Numbered from the stretch's first letter, positions 1 through 8,188 are shown. The stretch: 32,455 nt of DNA from Flavobacterium sp. (GCF_013823965.1 NZ_PNNA01000102.1:1-32455); one strand, 5' to 3'. The notes: generated from the letters alone by a model not told the origin. Made by a program: numbers and translations.

Positions 1-204
1 GAACTATTTTTTGCTTCTGCAAAACTATTTCTGAATTAAGAAAAAAAATTGTTCGAATTAAAAAAAACTGGCGTGACAGAAAACTTTCTCCTCTGTTTAT
101 CATCAAAATTATATTAAAGTGCCGAAACATTTCGTCAAAAAACAAAATCCAAGCGCAATAAAATCCCTATTTTTGTTCCAATAATAACATAACATAACTA
201 TTTT
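1..204. other. AT-rich leading region, no supported gene
   Basis: No gene can be supported here. One + strand frame stays open from base 3 to a TAA near 161, but its translation is a Lys/Ile-rich string with no recognisable motif, so it could be the end of a gene cut by the window edge or chance. The last part carries the presumed udk promoter. Confidence 0.4.
168..175 (+). promoter_or_regulatory. Bacteroidota -7 box for udk
   Basis: TATTTTTG matches the Bacteroidota -7 consensus TAnnTTTG exactly and lies 29 bp before the udk ATG, which would give a short 5' leader of about 20-25 nt. I see no TTG -33 box at the usual distance, so the call rests on the -7 box and its position. Confidence 0.45.
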
Positions 205-813
205 ATGCTGATAATTGGAATTGCAGGCGGAACAGGTTCAGGAAAAACTACCGTAGTTCATCAAATAATGAATGAATTACCCCATACAGAAGTAGGGATT
301 ATTGCCCAAGATTCCTACTATAAAGAATCCAAGAACGACAGTTATGAAGAGCGTTCAAAAACCAACTTTGATCATCCAAGAGCCATCGATTTTGAGCTAT
401 TGGTGGCACACCTCAAAGAATTGAAAGCTGGAAACACCATCAACCAGCCCGTATATTCGTTCGCCATCCACAACCGAACAGACGACACCATCGTGACACA
501 TCCTCGAAAAGTAATGATTGTAGAAGGCATTCTAATCCTTTCAAATCCTGAACTTCGTGAGCTGTTCGACATCAAAATATTTGTTCACGCCGACTCGGAC
601 GAACGATTGATAAGACGATTGAAGCGTGACATTGCAGAACGTGGACGCGACATGGAGGAAGTGCTGAACCGCTATCAAACCACGCTCAAACCAATGCACC
701 AGCAATTTATCGAGTCCACAAAAGCCTTTGCCGACATCATCATCCCCAACGACAAATACAACACCGTGGCCATCGACGTGGTTCGTGCCGTAATAAACCA
801 ACGAATTCTATAA
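205..813 (+). CDS. udk: Uridine kinase
   Basis: Uridine/cytidine kinase of pyrimidine salvage, which phosphorylates uridine and cytidine to UMP and CMP in the cytoplasm. The 202-residue protein has the family's usual length of about 205-215. The P-loop GGTGSGKT is at residues 8-15. It is followed by the QDSYY segment, the NFDHP.AIDF substrate region, the VEGIL strand and a lid-like RRLKRDIAERGR segment, all typical of Udk. The ATG sits directly before the first beta strand, so the start is secure. The gene stands just downstream of a TAnnTTTG box and upstream of a structured intergenic element, followed by the division gene. From memory, this udk-FtsB-mutA-mutB order is common in flavobacteria. 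Nothing appears broken. Confidence 0.95.
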   Translation: MLIIGIAGGTGSGKTTVVHQIMNELPHTEVGIIAQDSYYKESKNDSYEERSKTNFDHPRAIDFELLVAHLKELKAGNTINQPVYSFAIHNRTDDTIVTHPRKVMIVEGILILSNPELRELFDIKIFVHADSDERLIRRLKRDIAERGRDMEEVLNRYQTTLKPMHQQFIESTKAFADIIIPNDKYNTVAIDVVRAVINQRIL

Positions 814-847
814 TTTTTTTGTAATTTTATTGCAGCATTTTTTTAAA

Positions 848-970
848 GAGCTATTTCCCGCCATACGTTGCAATCTTTCGTACCGAAAATCGGCACAAAA
901 GGTTTTTCACTCCAAACGAAGTTCCCTGAACTCTGATGAAAGGAGAAACAAAGCGACCTAATCGGGGCTA
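848..970 (+). ncRNA. Structured RNA-like element, possibly flavo-1-like
   Basis: The udk-ftsB gap folds into a closed multi-stem structure by eye. AGC (849-851) pairs with GCT (967-969) and CCCG (857-860) with CGGG (963-966), closing the element. Inside, GTACCGA/TCGGCAC (880-886/890-896) forms a hairpin extended by CTTT/AAAG. CTCC/GGAG (910-913/942-945) encloses AGTTC/GAACT (920-924/928-932). It resembles, from memory, a repeated flavobacterial intergenic motif (Rfam flavo-1). It could instead be a processed leader of the downstream operon. The family name is inference; the stems are visible. Confidence 0.5.
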
Positions 971-988
971 AAAAACACAAGATTACAA

Positions 989-1312
989 ATGACAAACGCA
1001 TTCAAAGACAAACCTTGGTTCAAATTTTTAAGCAACAAATACGTTTGGGTTTTGTTGTTTTTTTCCACTTGGATGATTTTCTTGGATAACTATTCCTATT
1101 TTGACCATCGCATTTTAGACAACCAAATCGATGAACTCGAAGACAACAAAAATTACTATCAAGAAGAAATCAGGAAAGACCAAGAAAAAATCAAACAACT
1201 CAGAAATCCGGCGCAAATAGAAAAATACGCCCGAGAAAAATACTATATGAAAAAAGACAGCGAGGACATTTACATCATCGAGTTCGAAGGCGACACCGTT
1301 GAAAAAAAATAA
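989..1312 (+). CDS. FtsB/DivIC-family septum formation initiator
   Basis: Small bitopic inner-membrane protein of 107 residues. It has a short cytoplasmic N-terminus, one membrane segment at about residues 18-36 (VWVLLFFSTWMIFLD), then a periplasmic coiled coil at about 42-75 rich in E, K, Q and N. A conserved-looking tail contains IEKYAREKYYMKK, close to the A.E.Y.M.. pattern of the FtsB/DivIC family. These proteins join FtsL and FtsQ/DivIB in the divisome and help activate septal peptidoglycan synthesis. Size and layout fit the family. The role is inferred from architecture and from the frequent placement of this gene beside udk in Bacteroidota. Only 59 bp separate it from mutA, so cotranscription is likely. 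Confidence 0.85.
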   Translation: MTNAFKDKPWFKFLSNKYVWVLLFFSTWMIFLDNYSYFDHRILDNQIDELEDNKNYYQEEIRKDQEKIKQLRNPAQIEKYAREKYYMKKDSEDIYIIEFEGDTVEKK

Positions 1313-1371
1313 TTTCCAAAAAAAAGAAAAGGTAGTCAAACCAGTATTCAAACACAGACCTGAAAACAATT

Positions 1372-2784
1372 ATGAAACCAGAAAAAAGTCAAGATACAAC
1401 TCAAAACCACAACTCCCTTCCCTCCGGAAAGGATTGGGGATGGGCTCCCATTTCTTCCAAACAATGGAAACAACAAATCCAGTTCGAACTCAAAGGAGCA
1501 GATTACAACGAAACCTTGGTCTGGAATTCCCCTGAAGACATCCAGGTAAAACCATTTTACCACAAAGATGAATTTAAAGGAGTTGCCCAAATTAACACAA
1601 AAGCCAGCGAGTTTAGGATTTGCCAAAACATCTTTGTGCATGATCTCGAAAAGTCGATTCTTCGAGCTACGGACAGCATCAATCGTGGTGCCGAAAGCAT
1701 CCGCTTTACCATTGAAGACGAAAATACCGATATTACAAAACTCTTGCAATCACTTCCGCTGGAAAAGCTGGAAATTTACTTTAAATTGACCTTTATTTCA
1801 ATCGATTTCGTTAAAAAAATAGATGCGATTGCAAAAGAAAAGAATACCAAAATATACTGCAACCTGGATCCCATTGGCCAATTAGCCAAAGACGGAAACT
1901 GGTTTACAACCCAGGAAAAAAACAACTTCGAGACCTTAAATTTACTTTCCAAGGAAACGTCACATGTTTCATTATTCAGTATCGACGGCAGCATTTACCA
2001 AAATGCCGGTGCCAATATGGTACAACAAATAGCCTACAGCCTGGCACAAGCCAACGAATATTTCAACAAAATAACGACGTTTGGCAAACCGGTGGTTTTC
2101 GAAATGGCCGTGGGTACAAATTACTTTTTCGAAATAGCAAAACTCAGGGCGTTGCGACTGTTGTTCCATTTAATTGCAAAAGAATACCATCCCGATTTAG
2201 AGTGTCATTTGCTGGTTACGCCCACAAAGCGCAACAAAACACTCTACGATTACAACGTGAACATGTTGCGCACCACTACCGAATGCATGAGCGCCATTTT
2301 GGGCGGAGCAGATGCCATTGCCAATTTGCCCTACGATGCCTTGTACCACAAAGACAATGAATTTGGCGACAGAATTGCCCGAAACCAGTTGCTCATTCTC
2401 AAAAAAGAAAGCTATTTTGACAAAGTCAACAATCCGGCTGACGGAAGTTATTACATTGAAAACTTGACCAATCAATTAGCCGAAAAAGCATTGACTTTAT
2501 TTAAAGACATCGAAGCCAATGGCGGTTTCCTTAAACAACTCAACGAAGGAATCATCAAAAGAAAAATTCAGGAAAGCGCGGACAAAGAACAAGAATTATT
2601 CGATGCCGGAAAAGAAATACTTCTGGGAACCAACAAATATCCCAACAAAAATGACCGGATGAAGGACGATTTAGAATTGTTTCCTTTCGTAAAAATAAAA
2701 CCCAGAAAGACCTTGATTACGCCCATAATCGAAAAACGATTGGCCGAAAAACTGGAACAAGAAAGACTCAAAGCAGAAAAATAA
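1372..2784 (+). CDS. mutA: Methylmalonyl-CoA mutase small (beta) subunit
   Basis: Non-catalytic small subunit of adenosylcobalamin-dependent methylmalonyl-CoA mutase, which interconverts (R)-methylmalonyl-CoA and succinyl-CoA in propionate metabolism. At 470 residues it has the TIM-barrel homology region (for example WGWAPISSKQW near the start, and a long LLVTPTKRNKTLYD segment in the middle) and the linker with GTNKYPN. It lacks the C-terminal cobalamin-binding domain with DxHxxG, as expected for the small chain. A larger GKD-starting upstream extension is not needed; the ATG at 1372 gives a normal N-terminus. The catalytic chain is encoded at 3255. A small exported protein gene lies between the two. 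Confidence 0.92.
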   Translation: MKPEKSQDTTQNHNSLPSGKDWGWAPISSKQWKQQIQFELKGADYNETLVWNSPEDIQVKPFYHKDEFKGVAQINTKASEFRICQNIFVHDLEKSILRATDSINRGAESIRFTIEDENTDITKLLQSLPLEKLEIYFKLTFISIDFVKKIDAIAKEKNTKIYCNLDPIGQLAKDGNWFTTQEKNNFETLNLLSKETSHVSLFSIDGSIYQNAGANMVQQIAYSLAQANEYFNKITTFGKPVVFEMAVGTNYFFEIAKLRALRLLFHLIAKEYHPDLECHLLVTPTKRNKTLYDYNVNMLRTTTECMSAILGGADAIANLPYDALYHKDNEFGDRIARNQLLILKKESYFDKVNNPADGSYYIENLTNQLAEKALTLFKDIEANGGFLKQLNEGIIKRKIQESADKEQELFDAGKEILLGTNKYPNKNDRMKDDLELFPFVKIKPRKTLITPIIEKRLAEKLEQERLKAEK

Positions 2785-2799
2785 TTAAACGCATACACA

Positions 2800-3255
2800 A
2801 TGAAAATTCTAATTCATGCCTTGTTTTTTTTGATTTCATTCACTGTCTTTTCACAACAAAAAGCAATTGAAATCACCAACATCAAAACTGGTGAAGTAAA
2901 ATTTTTTGAAGAAAATAATCGTGTAAAAATAAGAACCTTGGATGAAAAAAAACGAATTGGCAATCTAAAAATAACGGATAGTCTTGGTTTTACCATCAAC
3001 AACGAATACGTAAAAATAGACAGTTTAAAAAGCATAAAACACCAACCCAAAACCTTGGCCACAGTCAAAACAGTGGTACTGGCCACCGGACTGGCAACCG
3101 TGGGAGCTTCATTGATTGCCGCTTCAAGAGGAAATGACTCCGCTTTTTTACTGTTCACCATTGGTTCAGGCGTGACCATTGGAGCTGGACTTCTGGAAGG
3201 AATCAACGCCAACAATTCGAACAACAAATGGACTTTTAAAATTATTGAAAAGTGA
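2800..3255 (+). CDS. Small exported protein of unknown function, between mutA and mutB
   Basis: I do not recognise this 151-residue protein. Residues 1-18 look like a signal peptide (MKI, then a hydrophobic core, ending FSQ), a form typical of flavobacterial exported proteins. Residues about 20-80 are charged and beta-rich ([15 protein letters not shown] and similar). Residues about 86-108 and 113-134 are glycine/alanine-rich hydrophobic segments that could cross a membrane. It starts 15 bp after mutA. Its TGA (3253-3255) overlaps the mutB ATG as TGATG, so the genes should be translationally coupled. An exported protein has no known part in mutase function, so the position may be only an operon accident. 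It is a real gene by spacing and composition; its function is unknown. Confidence 0.75.
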   Translation: MKILIHALFFLISFTVFSQQKAIEITNIKTGEVKFFEENNRVKIRTLDEKKRIGNLKITDSLGFTINNEYVKIDSLKSIKHQPKTLATVKTVVLATGLATVGASLIAASRGNDSAFLLFTIGSGVTIGAGLLEGINANNSNNKWTFKIIEK

Positions 3256-5384
3256 TGCGTAAAAACCTCCAACATATAAATCTTAAAGATTCCAACTTAA
3301 AATTGGAAACTGGCGAAGCCAACCCGTCACCTTCTTTTCTTACTGCAGAAGGCATCGAACTAAAGTCAACCTATTCCGAACAAGACATCGAAAGTCTCGA
3401 ACATCTTGATTTTGGAGCGGGTTTTGCCCCCAATTTACGTGGTCCCTATACCACGATGTACGTGCGTCGCCCTTGGACAATAAGACAATACGCCGGATTT
3501 TCAACCGCAGAAGAAAGCAATGCTTTTTACCGAAGAAATCTTGCCGCAGGACAAAAAGGGCTTTCCATAGCCTTCGATTTGCCCACACACCGCGGTTACG
3601 ATTCCGATCACGAACGCGTGGTGGGCGATGTAGGAAAAGCGGGAGTGGCCATAGATTCCGTCGAAGACATGAAGGTGTTGTTTGACCAAATTCCATTGGG
3701 AGAAATGTCGGTTTCCATGACCATGAACGGTGCGGTTTTACCCATTATGGCTTTCTACATCGTTGCTGCCGAAGAACAGGGCGTACCCCCCGAACAACTC
3801 TCCGGAACCATTCAAAACGACATCCTGAAAGAGTTTATGGTACGAAATACCTATATCTATCCACCAACACCTTCGATGAAAATCATTGCCGATATTTTTG
3901 AATTTACCAGCAAGAAAATGCCGAAATTCAATTCCATTTCCATTTCGGGTTACCACATGCAGGAAGCCGGTGCCACCGCCGACATCGAGTTGGCTTATAC
4001 ATTGGCCGATGGTTTGGAATACATTAGAACCGGACTGGCAACGGGAATGAAAATCGACGACTTCGCTCCTCGCCTTTCGTTTTTTTGGGCCATCGGGATG
4101 AATCATTTTATGGAGATTGCCAAAATGCGTGCGGGAAGAATGATATGGGCAAAACTGGTGCAACAATTCAATCCAAAAGACGACAAATCCTTGGCATTGC
4201 GAACCCATTGCCAAACATCGGGTTGGAGTTTGACCATGCAGGATCCCTTCAACAACGTGGCGCGAACAACCATCGAAGGTTTGGCGGCAGCTTTGGGAGG
4301 AACCCAATCCTTGCACACGAATGCCTTGGACGAAGCGATTGCCTTGCCCACTGATTTTTCGGCCAGAATTGCCAGAAACACCCAAATTTATTTGCAGGAA
4401 GAAACCAAGATTACCAAAACTGTCGATCCCTGGGCAGGCAGTTTTTACGTCGAAAGTTTGACCAATGAAATAGCGCAAAATGCCTGGAAACTCATCGAAG
4501 AAGTGGAACAACTCGGAGGAATGACCAAAGCCATAGAAACCGGAATCCCCAAATTGCGCATCGAAGAAGCCGCCGCCAGAAAACAAGCCCGAATTGACGG
4601 CAACCAAGATATTATTGTGGGTGTCAACAAATACCGATTGGAAAAAGAAGACCCCTTGCAAATCCTTGATGTCGACAACCAAATGGTACGCAAACAACAA
4701 ATCGAACAATTAAAGCAAATCAAGGCAAGTCGAAATACAGAAAAAGTAGAAGACTCGCTTCAAAAACTAACCCTTTGTGCTCAAACCGGAGCTGGAAACC
4801 TGCTGGAATTGGCTGTTGATGCTGCCAGAAACAGAGCGACTCTCGGTGAAATCAGCAATGCTTTGGAAAGTGTTTTCGGAAGATACAAGGCACAAATTAA
4901 ATCCTTTAGTGGCGTGTACAGCAAAGAAATAAAAGACGACAAAAGCTTCGAAAAAGCGAAACAACTGGCCGACGAATTTGCCAAAAAAGAAGGCCGTCGC
5001 CCTAGAATCATGATTGCCAAAATGGGACAAGACGGCCACGACCGTGGAGCCAAAGTAGTGGCCACTGGTTATGCCGATTTGGGTTTTGACGTGGACATAG
5101 GACCGCTCTTTCAAACCCCAGCCGAAGCTGCCAAACAAGCCGTGGAAAATGACGTGCACATCCTTGGCGTATCGTCCCTTGCGGCGGGACACAAAACATT
5201 GGTACCACAAGTCATTGCCGAACTCAAGAAATACGGACGAGAAGACATTATGGTCATCGTGGGAGGCGTGATTCCGGCCCAAGATTACCAATTCTTGTTT
5301 GATGCAGGTGCCCTAGCCGTTTTTGGTCCTGGAACCAAGATCAGCGAAGCGGCAATAAGCCTATTGGAGATATTGTTACAGTAA
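3255..5384 (+). CDS. mutB: Methylmalonyl-CoA mutase large (alpha) subunit
   Basis: Catalytic, coenzyme B12-dependent subunit that isomerises methylmalonyl-CoA to succinyl-CoA. The 709-residue protein has an N-terminal substrate-binding TIM barrel with [32 protein letters not shown] and the [13 protein letters not shown] segment. The C-terminal cobalamin domain, from about residue 580, has the DGHDRG motif (593-598) whose His595 is the lower axial ligand of B12. I chose the ATG at 3255, which overlaps the preceding stop as TGATG. A GTG one codon upstream (3252) would add one residue. Length and motifs match the family. The MeaB chaperone and the epimerase are not in the window. Confidence 0.96.
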   Translation: MRKNLQHINLKDSNLKLETGEANPSPSFLTAEGIELKSTYSEQDIESLEHLDFGAGFAPNLRGPYTTMYVRRPWTIRQYAGFSTAEESNAFYRRNLAAGQKGLSIAFDLPTHRGYDSDHERVVGDVGKAGVAIDSVEDMKVLFDQIPLGEMSVSMTMNGAVLPIMAFYIVAAEEQGVPPEQLSGTIQNDILKEFMVRNTYIYPPTPSMKIIADIFEFTSKKMPKFNSISISGYHMQEAGATADIELAYTLADGLEYIRTGLATGMKIDDFAPRLSFFWAIGMNHFMEIAKMRAGRMIWAKLVQQFNPKDDKSLALRTHCQTSGWSLTMQDPFNNVARTTIEGLAAALGGTQSLHTNALDEAIALPTDFSARIARNTQIYLQEETKITKTVDPWAGSFYVESLTNEIAQNAWKLIEEVEQLGGMTKAIETGIPKLRIEEAAARKQARIDGNQDIIVGVNKYRLEKEDPLQILDVDNQMVRKQQIEQLKQIKASRNTEKVEDSLQKLTLCAQTGAGNLLELAVDAARNRATLGEISNALESVFGRYKAQIKSFSGVYSKEIKDDKSFEKAKQLADEFAKKEGRRPRIMIAKMGQDGHDRGAKVVATGYADLGFDVDIGPLFQTPAEAAKQAVENDVHILGVSSLAAGHKTLVPQVIAELKKYGREDIMVIVGGVIPAQDYQFLFDAGALAVFGPGTKISEAAISLLEILLQ

Positions 5385-5388
5385 TCCT

Positions 5389-5417
5389 AAACCTGGCAGG
5401 TTTTAAAAACAGGCCTG
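5389..5417. repeat. Palindromic element after mutB
   Basis: Five bases after the mutB stop, AAACCTG-g-CAGGTTT (5389-5403) forms a near-perfect palindrome. It is followed by the 8-bp palindrome CAGGCCTG (5410-5417). The form AACCTGnCAGGTTTT is, from memory, a dispersed flavobacterial repeat. It may also serve as a transcript end, but the 1-nt centre makes a simple hairpin unlikely. Confidence 0.5.
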
Positions 5418-5522
5418 ATTTACTCAAAAACAATGTGCAAGCCAACAAAACAAGGACATCCTTTTTAAAGAAAATGGCAACCAGAAACATTTTAAAATTA
5501 TAGATTACCGCTCCCCACTCCT

Positions 5523-5568
5523 CAAAGTCTCCGACTTTGGGGAAGTGAAAAACGGTCTCCTGACCGTT
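5523..5568. repeat. Tandem pair of short hairpins upstream of the aminotransferase
   Basis: Two inverted repeats lie close together: CAAAGTC-tcc-GACTTTG (5523-5539) and AACGGTC-tcct-GACCGTT (5551-5568). Both have 7-bp perfect arms. They lie in the 290-bp gap between mutB and the aminotransferase and look like REP-type intergenic sequences. They could also stabilise the mutB transcript end. No gene or clear promoter was seen in the rest of this gap. Confidence 0.5.
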
Positions 5569-5674
5569 GCAAATCATAAAATTTATTCCATAAATCTTTA
5601 TGATGTCAAGAATCAAACTAAGAAAATTAGACCATCGTATTTTTTTCATATTTTCAAGACTCTAAACACTAAAC

Positions 5675-6802
5675 ATGTCCAAACTTCCCAATATTGGCAC
5701 CAGTATTTTTACGGTGATGTCCAAAATGGCAACCGAATACAATGCCATCAATCTTTCACAAGGTTTTCCCAACTTTTCCATAGACCAAAGACTGTCCGGC
5801 ATAATGGCCAGACTCGCAACAGAAAACGTTCACCAATACCTTCCGATGTCGGGTTATCCCCCTTTGCTGATGCAAACCGCCCGGCTTGTCGAAAAATCCT
5901 ATCATAGAATCGTTCAACCCGAAACGGAGTTGCTCATCACTGCCGGGGCAACCCAAGCCCTTTTTACCGCCATCCAAGCCCTGGTCAAAGCCAATGACGA
6001 AGTGATCATTCTAGACCCGAGTTATGATAGCTATATAGCGCCTGTTTTGTTGTGCAATGCCAAACCCGTTCGCGTCAATTTGAATGACGATTTCACGCCA
6101 AATTGGGAAAGCATCGGTACTGCTTTTTCTTCCAAAACCAAGATGATCATCATCAACAATCCCCACAACCCAACGGGGAAAATATGGACTGAATCGGATT
6201 TTATGGCATTGGAAAAACTTTTGGAGCATTATCCAGAAGTGCTTGTTTTATCGGATGAAGTTTATGAATTCATCACTTTTGAACAGCAACACATATCCGT
6301 ACATTCACGTCCAAAACTGCACCATCGCAGCGTGGTGGTTTCCTCTTTTGGGAAATCATTTCACATCACGGGCTGGAAAGTGGGCTATTTGGTCGCTCCC
6401 GAACCTTTGATGACCGAAATCAAAAAAGTACACCAGTTCTTGGTCTTCTGCGTCAACAGCATTTGCCAAGTCGCCATCAGCGCGTACTTGGATTTGGTTT
6501 CATTGAAAGAATTGGGCGTATTCTATCAAGAAAAAAGGGACTATTTCAGGCAATTGCTCCAAAACAGCCGTTTCCAATTACTGCCTAGCGAAGGAACCTA
6601 TTTCCAGGTCGCTTCCTATGCTTCCATTTCCGATGAAGATGACCTGACTTTTTGCAAACGTTTGATTACCGATCACGGTGTGGCAGCGATTCCCGTTTCC
6701 AGCTTTTATGCCGATGGGAAAGACTTGAAACTGGTTCGGTTTTGCTTTGCCAAAGACAACGCCACATTGGAAGAAGCGGCCAAGAGATTGTGTGCGGTCT
6801 AA
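5675..6802 (+). CDS. Methionine/kynurenine-type PLP aminotransferase (YbdL-like)
   Basis: Fold type I PLP aminotransferase of 375 residues, class I/II. It contains NLSQGFPNF (residues 26-34), the NNPHNPTG motif (161-168, Asn165 contacting PLP), LSDEVYE with Asp194, and SSFGKSFHITGWKVGY with the Schiff-base lysine Lys227. The SFGK.FH.TGWKVGY context closely resembles E. coli YbdL, a methionine-preferring aminotransferase, and the kynurenine aminotransferases. A role in methionine salvage or aromatic amino acid transamination with 2-oxo acids is therefore likely. It follows a 290-bp gap filled with short palindromes and probably has its own promoter. Length is normal and nothing is missing. Exact substrate preference cannot be read from sequence. 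Confidence 0.88.
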   Translation: MSKLPNIGTSIFTVMSKMATEYNAINLSQGFPNFSIDQRLSGIMARLATENVHQYLPMSGYPPLLMQTARLVEKSYHRIVQPETELLITAGATQALFTAIQALVKANDEVIILDPSYDSYIAPVLLCNAKPVRVNLNDDFTPNWESIGTAFSSKTKMIIINNPHNPTGKIWTESDFMALEKLLEHYPEVLVLSDEVYEFITFEQQHISVHSRPKLHHRSVVVSSFGKSFHITGWKVGYLVAPEPLMTEIKKVHQFLVFCVNSICQVAISAYLDLVSLKELGVFYQEKRDYFRQLLQNSRFQLLPSEGTYFQVASYASISDEDDLTFCKRLITDHGVAAIPVSSFYADGKDLKLVRFCFAKDNATLEEAAKRLCAV

Positions 6803-6814
6803 CATAATTCAATG

Positions 6815-6843
6815 TTTGCAAATAGAAATACCCACTAACTTTG
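6815..6843 (+). promoter_or_regulatory. Bacteroidota promoter for the dienoyl-CoA reductase gene
   Basis: TTTG (6815-6818), a 17-bp spacer and TAACTTTG (6836-6843) match both boxes of the Bacteroidota housekeeping promoter (TTTG ... TAnnTTTG). Transcription would start near 6850, giving a leader of about 150 nt before the reductase ATG at 7000. Confidence 0.6.
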
Positions 6844-6912
6844 TCATTTATGAAAAAAAAGAAATGAAAAAAAATAAATAGTCAAATTACTATTTACTTC
6901 TTGGCCCGTTTC

Positions 6913-6950
6913 CATGCATATAAAAAACACTTTCGTTTTTACTATGCGTG
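6913..6950 (+). promoter_or_regulatory. Hairpin in the long leader of the reductase gene
   Basis: An imperfect inverted repeat (arms 6913-6928 and 6935-6950, 13 of 16 pairs plus one G-T, 6-nt loop) starts with CATGCATA and ends with TATGCGTG. It lies between the promoter at 6815-6843 and the ATG at 7000. It could be a regulatory leader structure, or simply a repeat. A second, weaker TATATTTA box lies nearer the gene. Confidence 0.4.
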
Positions 6951-6999
6951 CCTACCAATTCTTTTTTCCTTATATTTACATCACTAAAAAAACAAGACT

Positions 7000-7881
7000 A
7001 TGGATTTCTCGGCAAAAATGCTTCGTGATGACGCCCTAAAAGGCAAAGTAATTGTGGTAACGGGTGGTGGAAGCGGACTAGGCAAAGCAATGACCCGCTA
7101 TTTTATGGAGCTGGGTGCGCAAGTGGCCATCAGTTCGCGTGATTTGGAAAAACTGCAAAACACGGCCAAAGAACTGGAAACCGAAACGGGCGGAACTTGT
7201 CTGGCTGTACAATGCGACGTGCGTCATTACGACCAAGTGGAAGCGATGCTGCAGGAAGTCTTGAAAATCTACGGAAAAGTGGATGTACTACTGAACAATG
7301 CCGCGGGCAACTTCATTGCACCCACCGAAAGGCTGTCGGCCAATGCTTTTGACACCGTGATAGACATCGTGTTGAAGGGTTCCAAGAACTGCACCCTGGC
7401 TTTTGGGAAACATTGGATTGCAACCAAACAAACGACTTCGACCGTCTTGAATATCGTGACTACTTATGCCTTCACGGGTTCGGCTTATGTGGTGCCGAGT
7501 GCTGCCGCAAAAGCAGGTGTTTTGGCCATGACCCGAAGCCTGGCGGTAGAATGGGCCAAATACGGCATTCGCACCAATGCGATAGCTCCGGGACCCTTCC
7601 CCACTAAAGGCGCTTGGGATCGATTGCTGCCCGGCGACTTGGCAGAAAAATTCAACATGGCCAAAAAAGTTCCTTTGGGAAGAGTGGGAAACCATCAAGA
7701 ATTGGCCAATCTGGCGGCTTATTTAGTCTCTGATTTTTCGGCTTACCTCAATGGGGAAGTCATCGTCATTGACGGGGGCGAATGGCTGAAGGGTGCGGGC
7801 GAATTCAATATTCTGGAAGCTATTCCGGAAGAACTTTGGGATCAGTTGGAAATGATGATTAAAGCGAAGAGAAGAAGTTAG
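7000..7881 (+). CDS. 2,4-dienoyl-CoA reductase-like short-chain dehydrogenase
   Basis: Short-chain dehydrogenase/reductase of 293 residues. The NAD(P)-binding TGGGSGLG is at residues 21-28 and NNAAGNF at 99-105. The usual YxxxK pair is absent: the lysine is in SAAAK (Lys171) with Ser at the Tyr position. A tyrosine 15 residues upstream in TTYAFTGS (Tyr156) takes the place of the catalytic Tyr of mammalian DECR1, whose Tyr-Lys spacing is also 15. The blocks TGSAYVVPSA, APGPFPTKGA and IDGGEWL closely match DECR1. It most likely reduces 2,4-dienoyl-CoA with NADPH during oxidation of polyunsaturated fatty acids. It has its own promoter and a long leader, and is the last gene of the + strand block. 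Confidence 0.85.
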   Translation: MDFSAKMLRDDALKGKVIVVTGGGSGLGKAMTRYFMELGAQVAISSRDLEKLQNTAKELETETGGTCLAVQCDVRHYDQVEAMLQEVLKIYGKVDVLLNNAAGNFIAPTERLSANAFDTVIDIVLKGSKNCTLAFGKHWIATKQTTSTVLNIVTTYAFTGSAYVVPSAAAKAGVLAMTRSLAVEWAKYGIRTNAIAPGPFPTKGAWDRLLPGDLAEKFNMAKKVPLGRVGNHQELANLAAYLVSDFSAYLNGEVIVIDGGEWLKGAGEFNILEAIPEELWDQLEMMIKAKRRS

Positions 7882-7943
7882 CAGTGGTCAGTGGCAATAT
7901 GCAGTAGCGAAAGTATTTGAAAATCACTAAAAATAAGTTGGAG

Positions 7944-7969
7944 AACCTCGCTGGATTGGCGGTTTTTTT
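7944..7969 (+). terminator. Rho-independent terminator-like hairpin after the reductase gene
   Basis: AACC-GC pairs with GC-GGTT (two bulged bases on the left arm, 7-nt loop), and the right arm runs into seven Ts at 7963-7969. It lies about 60 bp after the reductase stop, in a convergent gap, where a terminator is expected. Confidence 0.5.
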
Positions 7970-7987
7970 CTGGCAAAATGTACTTGT

Positions 7988-8045
7988 AATCCATACACTA
8001 TCCATACTCTATCCATACACTATCTATACACTATCCATACACTAT
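7988..8045. repeat. 11-bp tandem repeat (TATCCATACAC, about 5 copies)
   Basis: Head-to-tail copies of TATCCATACAC lie at 7999-8009, 8010-8020, 8021-8031 and 8032-8042, with partial copies at both ends and single-base differences. The array is intergenic, between convergent genes, and carries no open frame of note. The 307-bp gap (7882-8188) otherwise holds the terminator, a degenerate CAGTGGTCAGTGGC stretch at its left end, and a heptamer array. Confidence 0.8.
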
Positions 8046-8123
8046 GACGCGTCCTAAAATAACTATACAGGTTATTAAATAAATCCTGCTTTAGCTATAC
8101 AAATATAATTATTAATCCTAAAT

Positions 8124-8186
8124 ACTGAACACTGAATACTGAACACTGAACACTGACTACTGAACACTGAACACTGAACACTGACC
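8124..8186. repeat. 7-bp tandem repeat (ACTGAAC, 9 copies)
   Basis: Nine head-to-tail heptamers of consensus ACTGAAC run from 8124 to 8186, with variants ACTGAAT, ACTGACT and ACTGACC. The last unit ends 2 bp before the stop codon of the - strand ligase gene, so the array would form its immediate 3' untranslated region. Read on the other strand the unit is GTTCAGT, which resembles the CAGTGGTCAGTGGC run next to the reductase stop. Confidence 0.85.
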
Positions 8187-8188
8187 AA

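Noticed and set aside
1299..1535. Alternative + strand open frame overlapping the starts of ftsB and mutA
   Set aside because: Its translation is basic and motif-free, and it overlaps the well-supported mutA start in another frame.
3738..4709. Long - strand open frame of 323 codons opposite mutB
   Set aside because: It is the antisense shadow of a highly conserved gene, and its translation is rich in Phe, Gly and His without domain motifs.
7882..7905. Possible tRNA or regulatory RNA in the CAGTGGTCAGTGGC stretch
   Set aside because: No cloverleaf or stem can be drawn. It looks like a decayed short tandem repeat.
8046..8100. GACGCGTCCTAAAATAAC stretch resembling an insertion sequence end
   Set aside because: It reminded me of IS ends seen in flavobacteria, but there is no matching inverted end, no transposase and no target duplication in the window.
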